Shown piece by piece: positions 34,426 through 43,899 of a stretch of 64,000 nucleotides of DNA. Under the pieces are notes generated by a model, which was given only the letters and a program-made list of their open reading frames with translations, did not search any database and was not told where the DNA came from. The position numbers were made by a program, and so were the translations under genes. The stretch's first letter is position 1, and the number at the start of each line of letters is the position of its first letter. The stretch comes from Stramonita haemastoma. Its lineage: Eukaryota > Mollusca > Gastropoda > Neogastropoda > Muricidae. The DNA lies in assembly GCA_030674155.1 (NCBI GenBank), contig CM060317.1, forward strand, positions 83,089,618 to 83,153,617, in the 5' to 3' direction.

Positions 34426-34644
34426 AGATTAAGTCACAAGACTTTTTACATCCAGCCCTCAGATATGATCTAGATGAGCTGTTGCCAGGAAACTGTTGGA
34501 CAGAAAAGATTGGTCATATTTCCAAGGATCACCAGTAGTGAAACAAATTACTTAGTTATAAAAATTTGTACATGTACAAAATGCATGAATGAATAAATGT
34601 ATACATGTACAATTAACAGTTACAGTTGTTCATTGTAAGGTAGA

Positions 34645-34932
34645 ACCTTACAAGGTCCCAGAACCTAGGCGGTCGTAGGGGAGTGAGGCATCACAGACCT
34701 CAGCTTCTCTAGGGGCCACCATGTTGAGAGCAGTGCCCATCTCCTCTCCCTCGCTGCTTTACCTTCCCTGACCCTAAAGAGGGCAGGTACCCACTTACAG
34801 CTGGGTCAACTGGGGGGATTGTACTGAAGCCAAGACATGAAAACGGTCACCCATCCAAACTGGTGACCACGCTCGACACTGCTTAACTTGACTTGGGGAG
34901 AGCGAGTGCTCTGACCACTGAGCTATCCCATT
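34645..34932 (-). mobile_element. R1 SINE, minus strand
   Basis: AGAACCTAGGCGGTCGTAGG through GAGTGCTCTGACCACTGAGC; complete apart from the 3' tip. It is followed by a (GTATT)n run at 34931-34972. Confidence 0.85.
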
Positions 34933-34974
34933 GTATTGTATTGTATTGTATTGTATTGTATTGTATTGTATTGT

Positions 34975-35203
34975 TTACCACTTAAAGTCATGGCAGATTT
35001 CTCTGCATGAAATCCATACTGCTCTGTCTGGGGAGAGTGCATTGCCACAAGAGTAGCGCCACCCATTACTTTTTTTTTCTTTTCTTGTTTGCATCTGTAT
35101 TTGTTTCCCTGTCAGAGTGGCTTTTTTATACAAAATTTTGCCAAGGACATCTCTCTTGTTGCCGTGGGTTCTTTAACATGCGCTAAATGATTATGTGTAA
35201 CAC

Positions 35204-35237
<34 letters not shown>

Positions 35238-35370
35238 TAGCACCCAGACCACCACTCATGGTCTGATGGATAGGGGGAAAGTTTCAGGCCTAAATGGAGA
35301 TCAAACTACTGCACACTTCCAACCCGGACTTTTTGCTTTTTAGGCAGGTGCGTTACCTCTAAACCCTTGA
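34975..35370 (+). mobile_element. R3 SINE copy
   Basis: TCATGGCAGATTTCTCTGCA, GTTTCCCTGTCAGAGTGGCT and TTGTTGCCGTGGGTTCTTTA, then a further 3' section with ACCACTCATGGTCTGATGGA and GACTTTTTGCTTTTTAGGCA. The section's right end resembles a tRNA-like head in reverse. Confidence 0.65.
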
Positions 35371-35397
35371 TCCACCTGTTCATGTTACAGAACCCAG

Positions 35398-35458
35398 GAC
35401 AAGACCATTTCAAAGGGGAGCAATTGAAGTGATCAGAGGGGACATAGCCAGAGCTCAG
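35398..35458 (+). CDS. PARP14-like gene: small exon, first strands of macrodomain 2
   Basis: The acceptor is CAGAACCCAG, chosen over the AG at 35390 because only it accepts the two bases left by the previous exon (GG+G). It encodes TRPFQRGAIEVIRGDIARAQ; IEVIRGDI is the classic macrodomain beta1 and G-D-I. It ends in phase 0 at GTAAGA, and continues directly into VHGLVVPCDIDIDLD of the next exon. Confidence 0.75.
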
Positions 35459-35507
35459 GTAAGAAGAAAGCAGACACTGTGCATAGCTGATTTTTTAATT
35501 TTATTTT

Positions 35508-35900
35508 ATTTTATTTTATACCACTTTATGTCACATCAGATTTCTCTGCGTGAAATTCGGGCTGCTCTCCCCAGGGAGAGCATGTCGCCACAGGTGCAGC
35601 GCCTACCCATTATTTTTTTTTTCCTCTCAGGGATGGTGTCTAAACACAACACCTGTTTGCATGCTGGGTTTTTTTTTATGATGGCCTGCTCTTCCGAAAG
35701 GCAGAACAGGATTTTAACATGTGCACAAGATGTTCTGCGTGTGTTCGCACATGGGGCCTCGGTTTATAGTCTCATCCAAATGACTTTGACATTCAGTTCG
35801 ATTTTTTTGTCAAACTGGGAAGAAAGGGTGAGGCTGGGTACAAACCCAGAAACTCACAGTTTACATATTGGCAGGCAAACGTCTTAACCATCCTGCCACC
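35508..35900 (+). mobile_element. R3 copy joined to a minus-strand R2 piece
   Basis: 35520-35650 carries the R3 core (ATTTCTCTGCGTGAAATTCG, GGCTGCTCTCCCCAGGGAGA). From about 35670 the sequence is R2-like in reverse (TTTTAACATGTGCACAAGAT, GGCCTCGGTTTATAGTCTCA), ending in a degraded head near 35900. Confidence 0.6.
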
Positions 35901-36219
35901 TGAGAGTGGCTGTACAGTCACTAGCATGTTGGATTGCTGATAGAAGATTCCAGTGAGTCCCTGCCAAAGTGACTGCGCTGTGTGTGGGCTTCGTGGGAAG
36001 ACTGAGACCATACAAATGTCAGGCACCATCCATTTTACCGATAGAATTCCTCTGAAGTCAGAGTATGGCTGCCTATATGGTGAGGTACTTGAAAATAGCC
36101 ATACATGCAAACTTCTCATTCTGTGTACTTCCTATCTCACAGTGATTCCCAGGTGGGATGAGTGAGTCAAGAGTGCATATTCTGGGTGACACCCAGGGTG
36201 TGTAAATCTGTGTTGGAAT

Positions 36220-36352
36220 TCATGGGAGGGGGGCAATTATTCAATCCCGGCAAATCCCAGTTTGGGACTTATAGGGTTAATGGTGGGTTAAAATGGTTGC
36301 ACACACAAAATCTCACCATTGGTGAACCTCAGAGCTGTAGCCGAGGACAAAA
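36220..36352 (+). mobile_element. R4 repeat, 3' part
   Basis: TTAATGGTGGGTTAAAATGG and TCTCACCATTGGTGAACCTC with AGAGCTGTAGCCGAGGA. Confidence 0.55.
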
Positions 36353-36642
36353 AAAACAAAAACAGTAGACACCAGACTGTAATAGAATGAGAACATGAGC
36401 ATGTCATATTTTTGGAGTATTTTGTGTTTCAAGCAGTTAAATCACAGTTCATAAACAATCACTGTATATCTTGGGAAATGAATGCAGTTTTTAAAGTTTA
36501 AGATGACACAAAACTTATCAAAATTGATTTTGAACCAGGATGAAATGAATAGGCACCAGGTCAAAGAGATGTAGAGGGACGTAGAGTAGCAGCCAAAAAT
36601 GTGTTTGTGAAGTGATAGCTGTTGAATTGTGTTTTGTTTCAG

Positions 36643-36897
36643 GTTCATGGCCTTGTTGTTCCATGTGACATTGACATCGACCTTGACCTTTACAAAAGTC
36701 CATTACCAAGTCTCTGACACGTGGGGGCATGACAGTGCAGTCTTCTCTGAAGGTCAAGGAAGGTTCATCGATGATTCGCTAGAGATGAGGAATGAGGATC
36801 TGGCAGAGAAACGTATCCTGAGTGGCAGAGGTGGAGATCTCCATGCAGGCCACATTTTCTATGTTACCTGCCACCTTGGGGACCAAATGCAACACAG
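36643..36897 (+). CDS. PARP14-like gene: centre of macrodomain 2, three frame breaks
   Basis: Acceptor TTTTGTTTCAG and donor GTAACA; phase 0 at both ends, length 255. Four successive frames carry the domain: VHGLVVPCDIDIDLDLYKSP, then TRGGMTVQSSLKVKEGSSM, then LAEKRILSGRGGDLHAGHIF with YVTCH, then WGPNATQ, which runs straight into ILRECIEKSL in the next exon. Each step needs one extra base, so three single-base deletions (near 36712, 36770 and 36875) together restore the phase. VVPCD in place of VNxxN means the ADP-ribose pocket is altered. Confidence 0.65.
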
Positions 36898-37009
36898 GTA
36901 ACAGCTCTCCTGCCAGCGGTGTAGAATTTAGGGGTCAGATATTGCCAAGTTTTTTCTGCACGCCTTCCACTGGCTTTAGTTGAACATTTGATGGACACCA
37001 CAGCCAAAT

Positions 37010-37372
37010 AGTTGAGATCGTTTGATTCAACCCTCTTGGGTACATGGAGTTTGGGTTTGAATCTTAGTGGGATGTGGTGAATTAAGGGTTGGGGATTTTT
37101 ACATCTCCCAGGTCAACTTCAAGTGAAGACCTGCCAGTGCCTTAATTCTGTGTGTACACGTATATATCACACCCAGAAGATCAAATATTCATGTTAAAGA
37201 TTCCATGATTCATGTCAGCATTCTGTGGGTTACGGAAACACAAACATACCCAGCATACACTCCCAAAGTCGGAATGCAGAAACCTTCATGGTGGGCAAAA
37301 AAACGGTCGCATACACAAAAATTTTGTCATCGGTGAACCTTGGAGCTCGAACTGAGGAATGAAAGAAAAAAA
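37010..37372 (+). mobile_element. R4 repeat, near full length
   Basis: GGTACATGGAGTTTGGGTTT near the left, GTGAATTAAGGGTTGGGG, ATCTCCCAGGTCAACTTCAA, GACCTGCCAGTGCCTTAATT, ACGGAAACACAAACATACCC, GTCGGAATGCAGAAACC and a TCGGTGAACCTTGGAGCTCG end. Its left end is not tRNA-like to my eye. Confidence 0.65.
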
Positions 37373-37644
37373 GTTTTAACACTTCTCTGACTGGGCTTTC
37401 CCAAGGCCTGTGCATCTGCTGGGCTGAGATTCCTCAAGAACCTTGGGGGCTAGTTAGGTGTATGTACTTTTTAATGGCATCTTTCATCGCAATTCACATG
37501 GACTTTATGGAAGCAAAGTCATGAAAAACAAATGTGCAAAATAAGTTTTGTACTTTTGTGTGTTTGTCCTTCAATTTCGGAAGAGCAGGTCATTGAAGGA
37601 ACAGATGGTAGAATTGAAAAAAAAAAACGCATACACACTGGTGT

Positions 37645-37768
37645 CGTGTTTTAGACATCATCCCTGAAGTTGGAATGGGGCTACTTAATGGTGCACAAAA
37701 ATGGTCACATTTGTAAAATCTCACCATTGGTGAACCTCAGCACTCTCTCTGTGAAACAAAAAACCCAA
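37645..37768 (+). mobile_element. R4 repeat, 3' part
   Basis: CATCCCTGAAGTTGGAATGG through CTCACCATTGGTGAACCTCA. Confidence 0.55.
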
Positions 37769-38014
37769 ACAAACTATCCTCAAACCCCAGCCTCTGATTG
37801 AAAGTGATTTGTTTGCTTAACAAGATTCAGTGCTATAAAACTACATATGTAATCATTATCATTAGGTAACCTGAAGGTGCAGGTTTTAGGTTCTGCAGAC
37901 ATTCTCTGACTTATGGGAAGAAGGAAAAAAAAGTTGATCTAATTTGAGCTTATGCAGATATATGAAATAATGTCTTTAGCATCACTGTTTGTTAGTGTAC
38001 AGACATTTTCTGGT

Positions 38015-38560
38015 GGGGACGGGATAGCCTAGTGGTCAGAACATGCGCTCGCAATTTTACGACCCGGGTTTGATTTGATTCCCGTTCAAGGGGATTTTTC
38101 CCCTGGAGTTAACATTAGTGCTGACTCCACTTTCCCCAAAAGTCCTTCGGATGAGACTATAAACCAAGGCCCCATGTGCAGAACATCTTGCACACACGTT
38201 AAATCCTGTTCCGCTTTTAATAAGAGAAAGCCATTGTGTGCTGGTGGGAACAGATGCACAGCAGTCAGTATTCCCCACTTTCAGCTCCTCTCAGCCGCTA
38301 ATTATCCTATCCCATCCCAGCCCACTTGGGGCCAGCTGGTGCTATTCATAGCAGGAGCTGACCACATATGGACAAGGTAAAAGGAAGGAACACGCTAACT
38401 TTAGCACTCTTGACTAGGCCCTACTGAGTGATTTGGATTGTGCACTGTGGATGACAATATAAATCACAAAACTGCATACACATGGGGGTTGGATGTAAAA
38501 AAGCGAATGAGTGCTTATTCCATTATCTTCGATATAAAAAAAGAATGAATAAATAAATAG
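38015..38560 (+). mobile_element. R2 SINE, plus strand, with internal insertion
   Basis: Head GGGATAGCCTAGTGGTCAGA, box B region GACCCGGGTTTGATTTGATT, body to TGCTGGTGGGAACAGATG (38240-38257). About 210 bases of another repeat then intervene (it shares TTTCAGCTCCTCTCAGC and CCATCCCAGC with 50520-50660), and the R2 3' end resumes at AAACTGCATACACATGGG and ends TTCCATTATCTTCGATAT. Confidence 0.75.
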
Positions 38561-38568
38561 AATAAAAT

Positions 38569-38595
38569 GTGTGTGTGTGTGTGTGTGTGTTGTGT
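38569..38595. repeat. (GT)n immediately before a 3' splice site
   Basis: Eleven GT units plus TTGTGTTTGAAG lead directly into the exon at 38602; there is no conventional polypyrimidine tract. Confidence 0.9.
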
Positions 38596-38601
38596 TTGAA
38601 G

Positions 38602-38811
38602 ATACTGAGGGAGTGCATTGAGAAGAGTCTGCAGGAAGCGGCAGACAAGGGGTGCAAGCGTGTGGCCCTGGCAGCCCTGGGTGGGGGCAAGCTGAACTAC
38701 CCGGTCAGCCAAGCTGCCAGGACCGCCCTGTGTGCTGTGGCCGACTTCTTGGACCACCAGACAGCCGTCACCTACGTCCAGTTCGTCTGCTATGACCAGG
38801 CCATGTACACA
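38602..38811 (+). CDS. PARP14-like gene: C-terminal half of macrodomain 2
   Basis: Phase 0 in (acceptor GTGTTTGAAG) and out (ACA then GTGAGT). Residues ILRECIEKSLQEAADKGCKR, VALAALGGGKLNYPVSQAAR and FVCYDQAMYT are the last helices and the S/A-x-x-A-L-G-x-G-x-x-x-Y-P motif of a macrodomain (alpha helix-LALGGGKLNYP loop). It joins without break to VFQDDLYAM in the next exon. More G/C-rich than the flanking intron. Confidence 0.85.
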
Positions 38812-38827
38812 GTGAGTTAGATGGGGG

Positions 38828-39115
38828 GGGGGGGGACGGATAGCCTAGTGGTCAGAACATTGCGCTGGCAATTTGATGACCCAGGTTCCACTCTCCCCCA
38901 AAGTCCTTCGGGAATGAGACTGTAAACCAGAGGCCCCGTGTGCAAACGCATGCAAAACATCTTGCGCACACATTAAATCCTGTTCCGCTTTTCATAAGAG
39001 TAGGCCATTGTGTGCCGGTTGGAACAGATGACATTTACAAAACTGCATACACAGGGGACCGGATGTAGAGAAAGCACAAGAGTGTTTATTCCATTATCCT
39101 CGATATAAAAGAATA
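38828..39115 (+). mobile_element. R2 SINE, plus strand, next to a splice donor
   Basis: Begins 17 bases after the donor at 38812 (GGATAGCCTAGTGGTCAGAA). It has an internal deletion between box B (GACCCAGGTTC) and CACTCTCCCCCAAAGTCC, and ends TTCCATTATCCTCGATATAA. Confidence 0.85.
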
Positions 39116-39589
39116 AATCAAAAAGAAAAAATCAGATATCGATCAACGTAGCGATGTGTTGTCGTCTCTCTGTGTGCCGCCAGATGGCAGCTGTCTGCTG
39201 CTACACGTTGTTCCTAATGTTGCCACTTCTGCACCATGCAGAATTGTTTGCTGTGGTGCGTTTTAGTCAAGAAAGCATCCACACAGGACCTCTGTCTCTG
39301 ATGAATTGTGATTGATGAACCTGCTTGGTGCTGCTAGTGTAGAACTTACAACTTAGCATAACAACATGGACTCTCCTTTAAAATATGAACCATTTCTGCA
39401 AAGTCAGAGTAGGGCTACCTATGTGGACAGGTACTTGAAAACGGTTGTACAGTAACACGCAGACATCTGACCCAAAATGCCCTGACAATCTAGCTTACGG
39501 TGATTCTCACGTGTGAGGAGTGTGTAGACTGTATGTTCTGTGTGATTCTCTGGCTGTTGAGCTAAAGAATGCATAACAACAGCAACATG

Positions 39590-39930
39590 TTGTTTGGGCC
39601 CAAAACTTTTCCCCCATCCATTAGACCATGAGTGGTGGTCTGGGCACTAGTCTTTGGGATGATGATACGATAAACCGAGGTCCTGTGAGTTACAAATCGT
39701 TATTTAGCACATTAAAAGAACCCACGGCAACAAGAGGGTTGTCCCTGGCAAAATTCTGTAGAAAAAAGCCACTCTGATAGGGAAACAAATACAGTTGCAG
39801 GCAAGAAAAAGAAAAAATATAATGGGTAGGGGCTGCACTTGTGGTGATGTGCTCTCCCTGGGGAGGGCAGCCCGAATTTCATGCAGAGAAATTTGCCGTG
39901 ACATAAAGTGGTATAAATAAATAAATAAAC
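39590..39930 (-). mobile_element. R3 SINE, minus strand
   Basis: GAACCCACGGCAACAAGAGG, CCACTCTGATAGGGAAACAA, TCCCTGGGGAGGGCAGCCCG and AATTTCATGCAGAGAAATTT are the family blocks in reverse; the left flank holds the CATTAGACCATGAGTGGTGG block. Confidence 0.75.
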
Positions 39931-39980
39931 AACACCCTATTGAACATATGCAGCATCAGGCAAGTCTTTGTTTTAATTTT

Positions 39981-41455
39981 GTAATTTATCCCTCTTGGTC
40001 TGCTGTAATTTATCCCTCTTAGTCTGCTGTAATTTATCCCTCTTTGCTGTAATTTTCCCTCTTTGTCTGCTGTAATTTATCCCTCTTGGTCTGCTGTAAT
40101 TTATCCCTCTTGGTCTGCTGCAATTTTTCCCTCTTGGTCTGCTGTAATCTATCCCTTTTTGCTGTAATTTATCCCTCTTTGTATGCTGTAATCTATCCCT
40201 CTTGGTCTGCTGTAATTTATCCATCCCTCTTGGTCTGCTGTAATTTATCCATCCCTCTTGATCTGCTGTAATTTTTTTCATCCCTCTTGGTGTGCTGTAA
40301 TTTATCCCTCTTGGTCTGCTGTAATTTATCCCTCTTGGTCTGCTGTAATTTATCCCTCTTTGTCTGCTGTAATTTATCCCTCTTTGTCTGCTGTAATTTA
40401 TTCATCCGTTTTGGTCTGCTGTAATTTATCCCTCCCTCTTGATCTGCTGTTATTTTTTTCCATCCCTCTTTGTCTGCTGTAATTTATCCCTCTTTGTCTG
40501 CTGTAATTTATCCCTCCCTCTTGGTCTGCTGTAATTTATCCCTCTTGGTCTGCTGTAATTTATCCCTCTTTGTCTGCTGTAATTTATCTCTCTTGGTCTG
40601 CTGTAATTTATCCCTCTTTGTCTGCTGTAATTTATCCCTCTTTGTCTGCTGTAATTTATCCCTCTTGGTCTGCTGTAATTTATCCCTCCTCCTTAGTCTG
40701 CTTTCATTTATCCCTCTTTGTCTGCTGTAATTTATTCCTCTTGGTGTGCTGTAGTTTATCCATCCCTCTTGGTGTGCTGTAATTTATCCATCCCTCTTGG
40801 TGTGTTGTATTTTATCCCTCTTGGTCTGCTGTAATTTATCCCTCTTTGTCTGCTGTAATTTATCCCTCCTCCTTAGTCTGCTTTTATTTATCCCTCTTTG
40901 TCTGCTGTAATTTATCCCTCTTTGTCTGCTGTAATTTATCCCTCTTGGTGTGCTGTAATTTATCCATCCCTCTTGGTGTGTTGTATTTTATCCTTCTTGG
41001 TCTGCTGTAATTTATCCCTCTTTGTCTGCTGTAATTTATCCCTCTTGGTCTGCTGTAATTTATCCCTCTTTGTCTGCTGTAATTTATCCCTCCTCCTTAG
41101 TCTGATTTTATTTATCCCTCTTGGTCTGCTGTAGTTTTTCCTTCTTGGTGTGCTGTAATTTATCCATCCCTCTTGGTGTGCTGTAATTTATCCCTCTAGG
41201 TCTGCTGTAATTTATTCATCTTGGTGTGCTGTAATTTATCCCTCTTGGTCTGCTGTAATTTATCCCTCTTGGTCTGCTGTAATTTATCCCTCTTTGCTGT
41301 AATTTATCCATCCCTCTTTGTCTGCTGTAATTTATCCATCCCTCTTGGTCTGCTGTAATTTATCCATCCCTCTTGGTGTGCTGTAATTTATCCCTCTTGG
41401 TCTGCTGTAATTTATCCCTTTTGGTCTGCTGCAATTTATCCCTCTTGGTGTGTTG
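39981..41455. repeat. 24-bp minisatellite, about 60 units, ending at a splice acceptor
   Basis: The unit contains GTAATTTATCCCTCTTGGTC plus TGCT. Variants have TTTGTC, GGTGTG, or an extra CATC. As 24 is a multiple of three the array is open in some frames on both strands (an 8-residue repeat such as LQQTKRDK on the minus strand), which is an artefact. The last unit merges into CTGCCCCTGCAG, the acceptor of the exon at 41470. Confidence 0.97.
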
Positions 41456-41469
41456 TGCTGCCCCTGCAG

Positions 41470-41683
41470 GTGTTTCAAGATGACCTCTATGCAATGAAAA
41501 CAACACAAAGCCGTTCTTGGGTGAAGACTGGCATGGACCCACAGGCGCCCTTGGTGTACCCTCACCACACTGATCCCAGCTGTGCTCACATGGCTTCTCA
41601 GTCTGGGCCGTCCTCCTCACACAGTCACTCACATGGGTCGTCACACAGAGGGGGGGGCAGGGGTCACGGTGAATGTCGTGACT
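41470..41683 (+). CDS. PARP14-like gene: end of macrodomain 2 and Ser/His-rich linker
   Basis: Phase 0 in, one base out (donor GTGAGT at 41684). VFQDDLYAMKTTQSRSW finishes the macrodomain; QSGPSSSHSHSHGSSHRGGG is a flexible linker before macrodomain 3. T+AT at the next junction gives Tyr and continues IKIKFIKLKIK. The frame happens to stay open past the donor into the RTE-like LINE in the intron, so the long open frame here is not one protein. Confidence 0.82.
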
Positions 41684-41689
41684 GTGAGT

Positions 41690-41761
41690 ATGTTTGTTTA
41701 TTTATTTGTTTATTTATTTGTTTATTTACTTGTTCATTCTTTTATTTCAAGGGTAATGAAA
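41690..41761 (-). mobile_element. R2 SINE left part, split by RTE insertion
   Basis: T-rich (TTTATTTG)n tail then TTTTATTTCAAGGGTAATG, corresponding to the TATCGAGGATAATGG end of other R2 copies. The remainder resumes at 43526. Confidence 0.75.
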
Positions 41762-43518
41762 AAGGCTGCAAAACAGCTTACGACACTTTGAAAGCACTAA
41801 CGAAAACCACACAGCCTAAAGCCTCTGTTATTGAAGACAAAGAAGGAAATCTTTTAACGGAAAACAATGCCATCCTCCAACGCTGGACAGAATACTGTGA
41901 GGGATTGTACAACTACCCACTACGCCCAGATACCAACATAGTTTCTGACAAACCCCCTGAACACCAAGATAAAGACCCACCAATACTAAGGTGTGAAGTA
42001 GATGCAGCTATTAGACAATTGAAGAAGGGGAAGTCCCCTGGAATCGATAACATCCCAGCTGAACTCATAAAAAATGGAGGGAATGAAACAGCAAGGCGAT
42101 TCACAGAACTTTGTCAGAAGATCCACGACACCAAAGAATGGCCAAAAGAATGGACACAGTCTCTTGTAATACCCCTGCCAAAGAAAGGAAACCTCAAACA
42201 ATGCCAGAACTACAGAACCATCAGTCTCATAAGTCATCCTAGCAAGATCATGCTGCAGGTAGTCCTCAACAGACTGAAAAACCAAGCGGAAAAACTCCTG
42301 GCGGAAGAACAAGCGGGCTTTAGACCAAAACGCAGCACAATGGAACAAATTTTCAATCTGAGAATTCTGATAGAGAAGCATCTCCAACACCAAAAAGACT
42401 TGTACCACAATTTCATAGACTTCAAAAAGGCCTTTGACAGGGTATGGCATGACGGCCTCTGGCAAGTACTCAGGCACTTCAACATTGACAGCTGCCTAAT
42501 TGAAGTCATCAAAGCTCTGTACGAGAACGCAAAAAGTGCAGTTTTTATGAACAATCACGTGGGCGAGTTCTTCAAGACCACGGTTGGGGTTCGCCAGGGC
42601 TGCCTTCTCTCACCTGTACTCTTCAACCTCTTCCTCGAAAACATCATGACAGAGACACTGCAAAACCACCACACTTCCATCTCCATTGGTGGAAGACCCC
42701 TTTGCAACCTCAGATTTGCAGATGACATTGACCTCATGGGCAGCAGCAAACAAGAACTACAAATCCTCACAGACAATTTAACAGATCGAGCGAGCGCATA
42801 CGGCATGGAGGTCAGTACAGAGAAATCAAAGATCATGGTCAACAGTGTGAGTAATGACATCACGGAAATAAAGATGAATGGAGAAACACTAGAAGAGGTG
42901 AGCCAATTCAAATACTTAGGCTCCATCCTAACAAAAGATGGCACATCAAACAATGAAGTGAAAGCTCGCATTGCAACAGCAACATCTGCTCTAGTCAGAC
43001 TCGAGAAGATCATCAGAAGCAACAACATCAGCTTCTGCACCAAATACCACCTTTACAAATCCCTCGTGATATCTATCCTCCTATATGGCTGTGAATCATG
43101 GACTCTGACAGCAGAGTTAGAGAGGAGAATCCAAGCATTCGAGAACAAGTGCCACAGAAGACTCCTCAAAATATCATACAAAGAACACAAGACCAATAAC
43201 TATGTGAAAGAAGAAATCAAAAAGCGTGTGGGCCCCCAAGAGCCTTTGCTCTCCACCATAAAGAGGAGAAAGCTGATGTGGTTTGGTCACACCACAAGAC
43301 ACAACACCCTAGCAAAAACCATCCTGCAAGGAACAGTCGAGGGCAAGAGAAGAAGAGGCCGCCAAAAGAAATCATGGGTTGACAACATCAAAGACTGGAC
43401 CGCCCAACCCCTGCAACACCTCCTACTAGCCACACAGGATCGTGAAGCATGGAAAAAGATCTCTGTTGCGTCTTCTCTCATGTCCCCCCTACGTCCTTTG
43501 GGACATGGGACTGAGTGA
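41758..43518 (+). CDS. RTE-like reverse transcriptase (N-terminally truncated, open)
   Basis: 586 codons with no stop. Motifs in order: KKGKSPGIDNIPAELIKNGG, YRTISLISHPSKIML, QAGFRPKRSTMEQIF, NFIDFKKAFDRVWHDGLW, VGVRQGCLLSPVLFN, catalytic FADDIDLMG near 42715, and the C-terminal WFGHTTRH and KRRRGRQKKSWVDNI segments typical of RTE-type endonuclease-RT proteins. No start codon of its own is needed in the parent element because the endonuclease lies upstream there. More G/C-rich than the full-length LINE at the left. It cannot encode a complete mobile protein because the endonuclease is lost. Confidence 0.85.
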   Translation, partial: EKGCKTAYDTLKALTKTTQPKASVIEDKEGNLLTENNAILQRWTEYCEGLYNYPLRPDTNIVSDKPPEHQDKDPPILRCEVDAAIRQLKKGKSPGIDNIPAELIKNGGNETARRFTELCQKIHDTKEWPKEWTQSLVIPLPKKGNLKQCQNYRTISLISHPSKIMLQVVLNRLKNQAEKLLAEEQAGFRPKRSTMEQIFNLRILIEKHLQHQKDLYHNFIDFKKAFDRVWHDGLWQVLRHFNIDSCLIEVIKALYENAKSAVFMNNHVGEFFKTTVGVRQGCLLSPVLFNLFLENIMTETLQNHHTSISIGGRPLCNLRFADDIDLMGSSKQELQILTDNLTDRASAYGMEVSTEKSKIMVNSVSNDITEIKMNGETLEEVSQFKYLGSILTKDGTSNNEVKARIATATSALVRLEKIIRSNNISFCTKYHLYKSLVISILLYGCESWTLTAELERRIQAFENKCHRRLLKISYKEHKTNNYVKEEIKKRVGPQEPLLSTIKRRKLMWFGHTTRHNTLAKTILQGTVEGKRRRGRQKKSWVDNIKDWTAQPLQHLLLATQDREAWKKISVASSLMSPLRPLGHGTE

Positions 43519-43527
43519 GTGAGTGAA
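41758..43527 (+). mobile_element. RTE-like LINE, 5'-truncated, nested in an R2 SINE
   Basis: Only the region from the RT N-terminal part to the 3' end is present; the endonuclease is missing. The 3' end is GACTGAGTGAGTGAGTGAAT, a short tandem tail with no poly(A). AATGAAA at 41755-41761 and 43526-43532 is the likely target duplication. Joining the flanks restores the R2 sequence (GGTAATG to AATAAGCAC). Confidence 0.9.
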
Positions 43528-43865
43528 TGAAATAAGCACTTATGTGCTTTAAAAAATTTTTTTTTTTACATCCAGTCCACTTATGTCTGCAGTTTGTGAA
43601 ATTTTGTCATCCATTCCCACCAGCACACAATGGCCTTCTCTTCTGAAAAGTGGAACAGGTTTTAACATGTACGCAAGATGTTTTGCGAGCATTCACTCAT
43701 GGGACCTTAGTATATAGTTTTATCCAGAGCACTTTTGGGGGAGTGGAGAGTTGGCACTGATGGTAACTCCAGGAAAAATAAACCCTTGATCAGGACTTGA
43801 ACCTGGGTCAGTAGATCATTAGTGCAATGCGCAACACTCTAACCAACCAGGCTCTCCTGTCCCCT
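43526..43865 (-). mobile_element. R2 SINE right part, minus strand
   Basis: AATAAGCACTTATGTGCTTT, TTTACATCCAGTCCACTTAT, GATGGTAACTCCAGGAA and a head in reverse (GACTTGAACCTGGGTCAGTA, CTAACCAACCAGGCTCTCCT). Confidence 0.8.
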
Positions 43866-43899
43866 GTATGTTGTGATGTGTGTGAGTGTGTGTGTGTGT

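Noticed and set aside
35391..35397. Earlier acceptor for the macrodomain 2 start exon
   Set aside because: The AG at 35389-35390 would break the phase with the exon ending at 32216; the AG at 35396-35397 keeps it.
38610..38612. Alternative acceptor at 38608-38609 to rescue the phase from 36897
   Set aside because: It fits if 36643-36897 is read in its third frame to the end, but the fourth frame gives WGPNATQ leading into ILRECIEKSL, a better macrodomain match with phase 0.
39981..41455. CRISPR-like array
   Set aside because: Units are contiguous with no unique spacers, and the genome is eukaryotic.
40000..41600. Cys/Asn/Leu/Ser- or Gln/Thr/Lys/Arg-repeat proteins over the 24-bp array
   Set aside because: The unit is eight codons without a stop, so open frames are automatic; there is no start context, splice structure or codon-level selection visible.
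41455..43518. A single 687-residue protein
   Set aside because: It joins a host exon, an intron with a good GTGAGT donor and a LINE fragment; splice phases show the exon continues to 46098.
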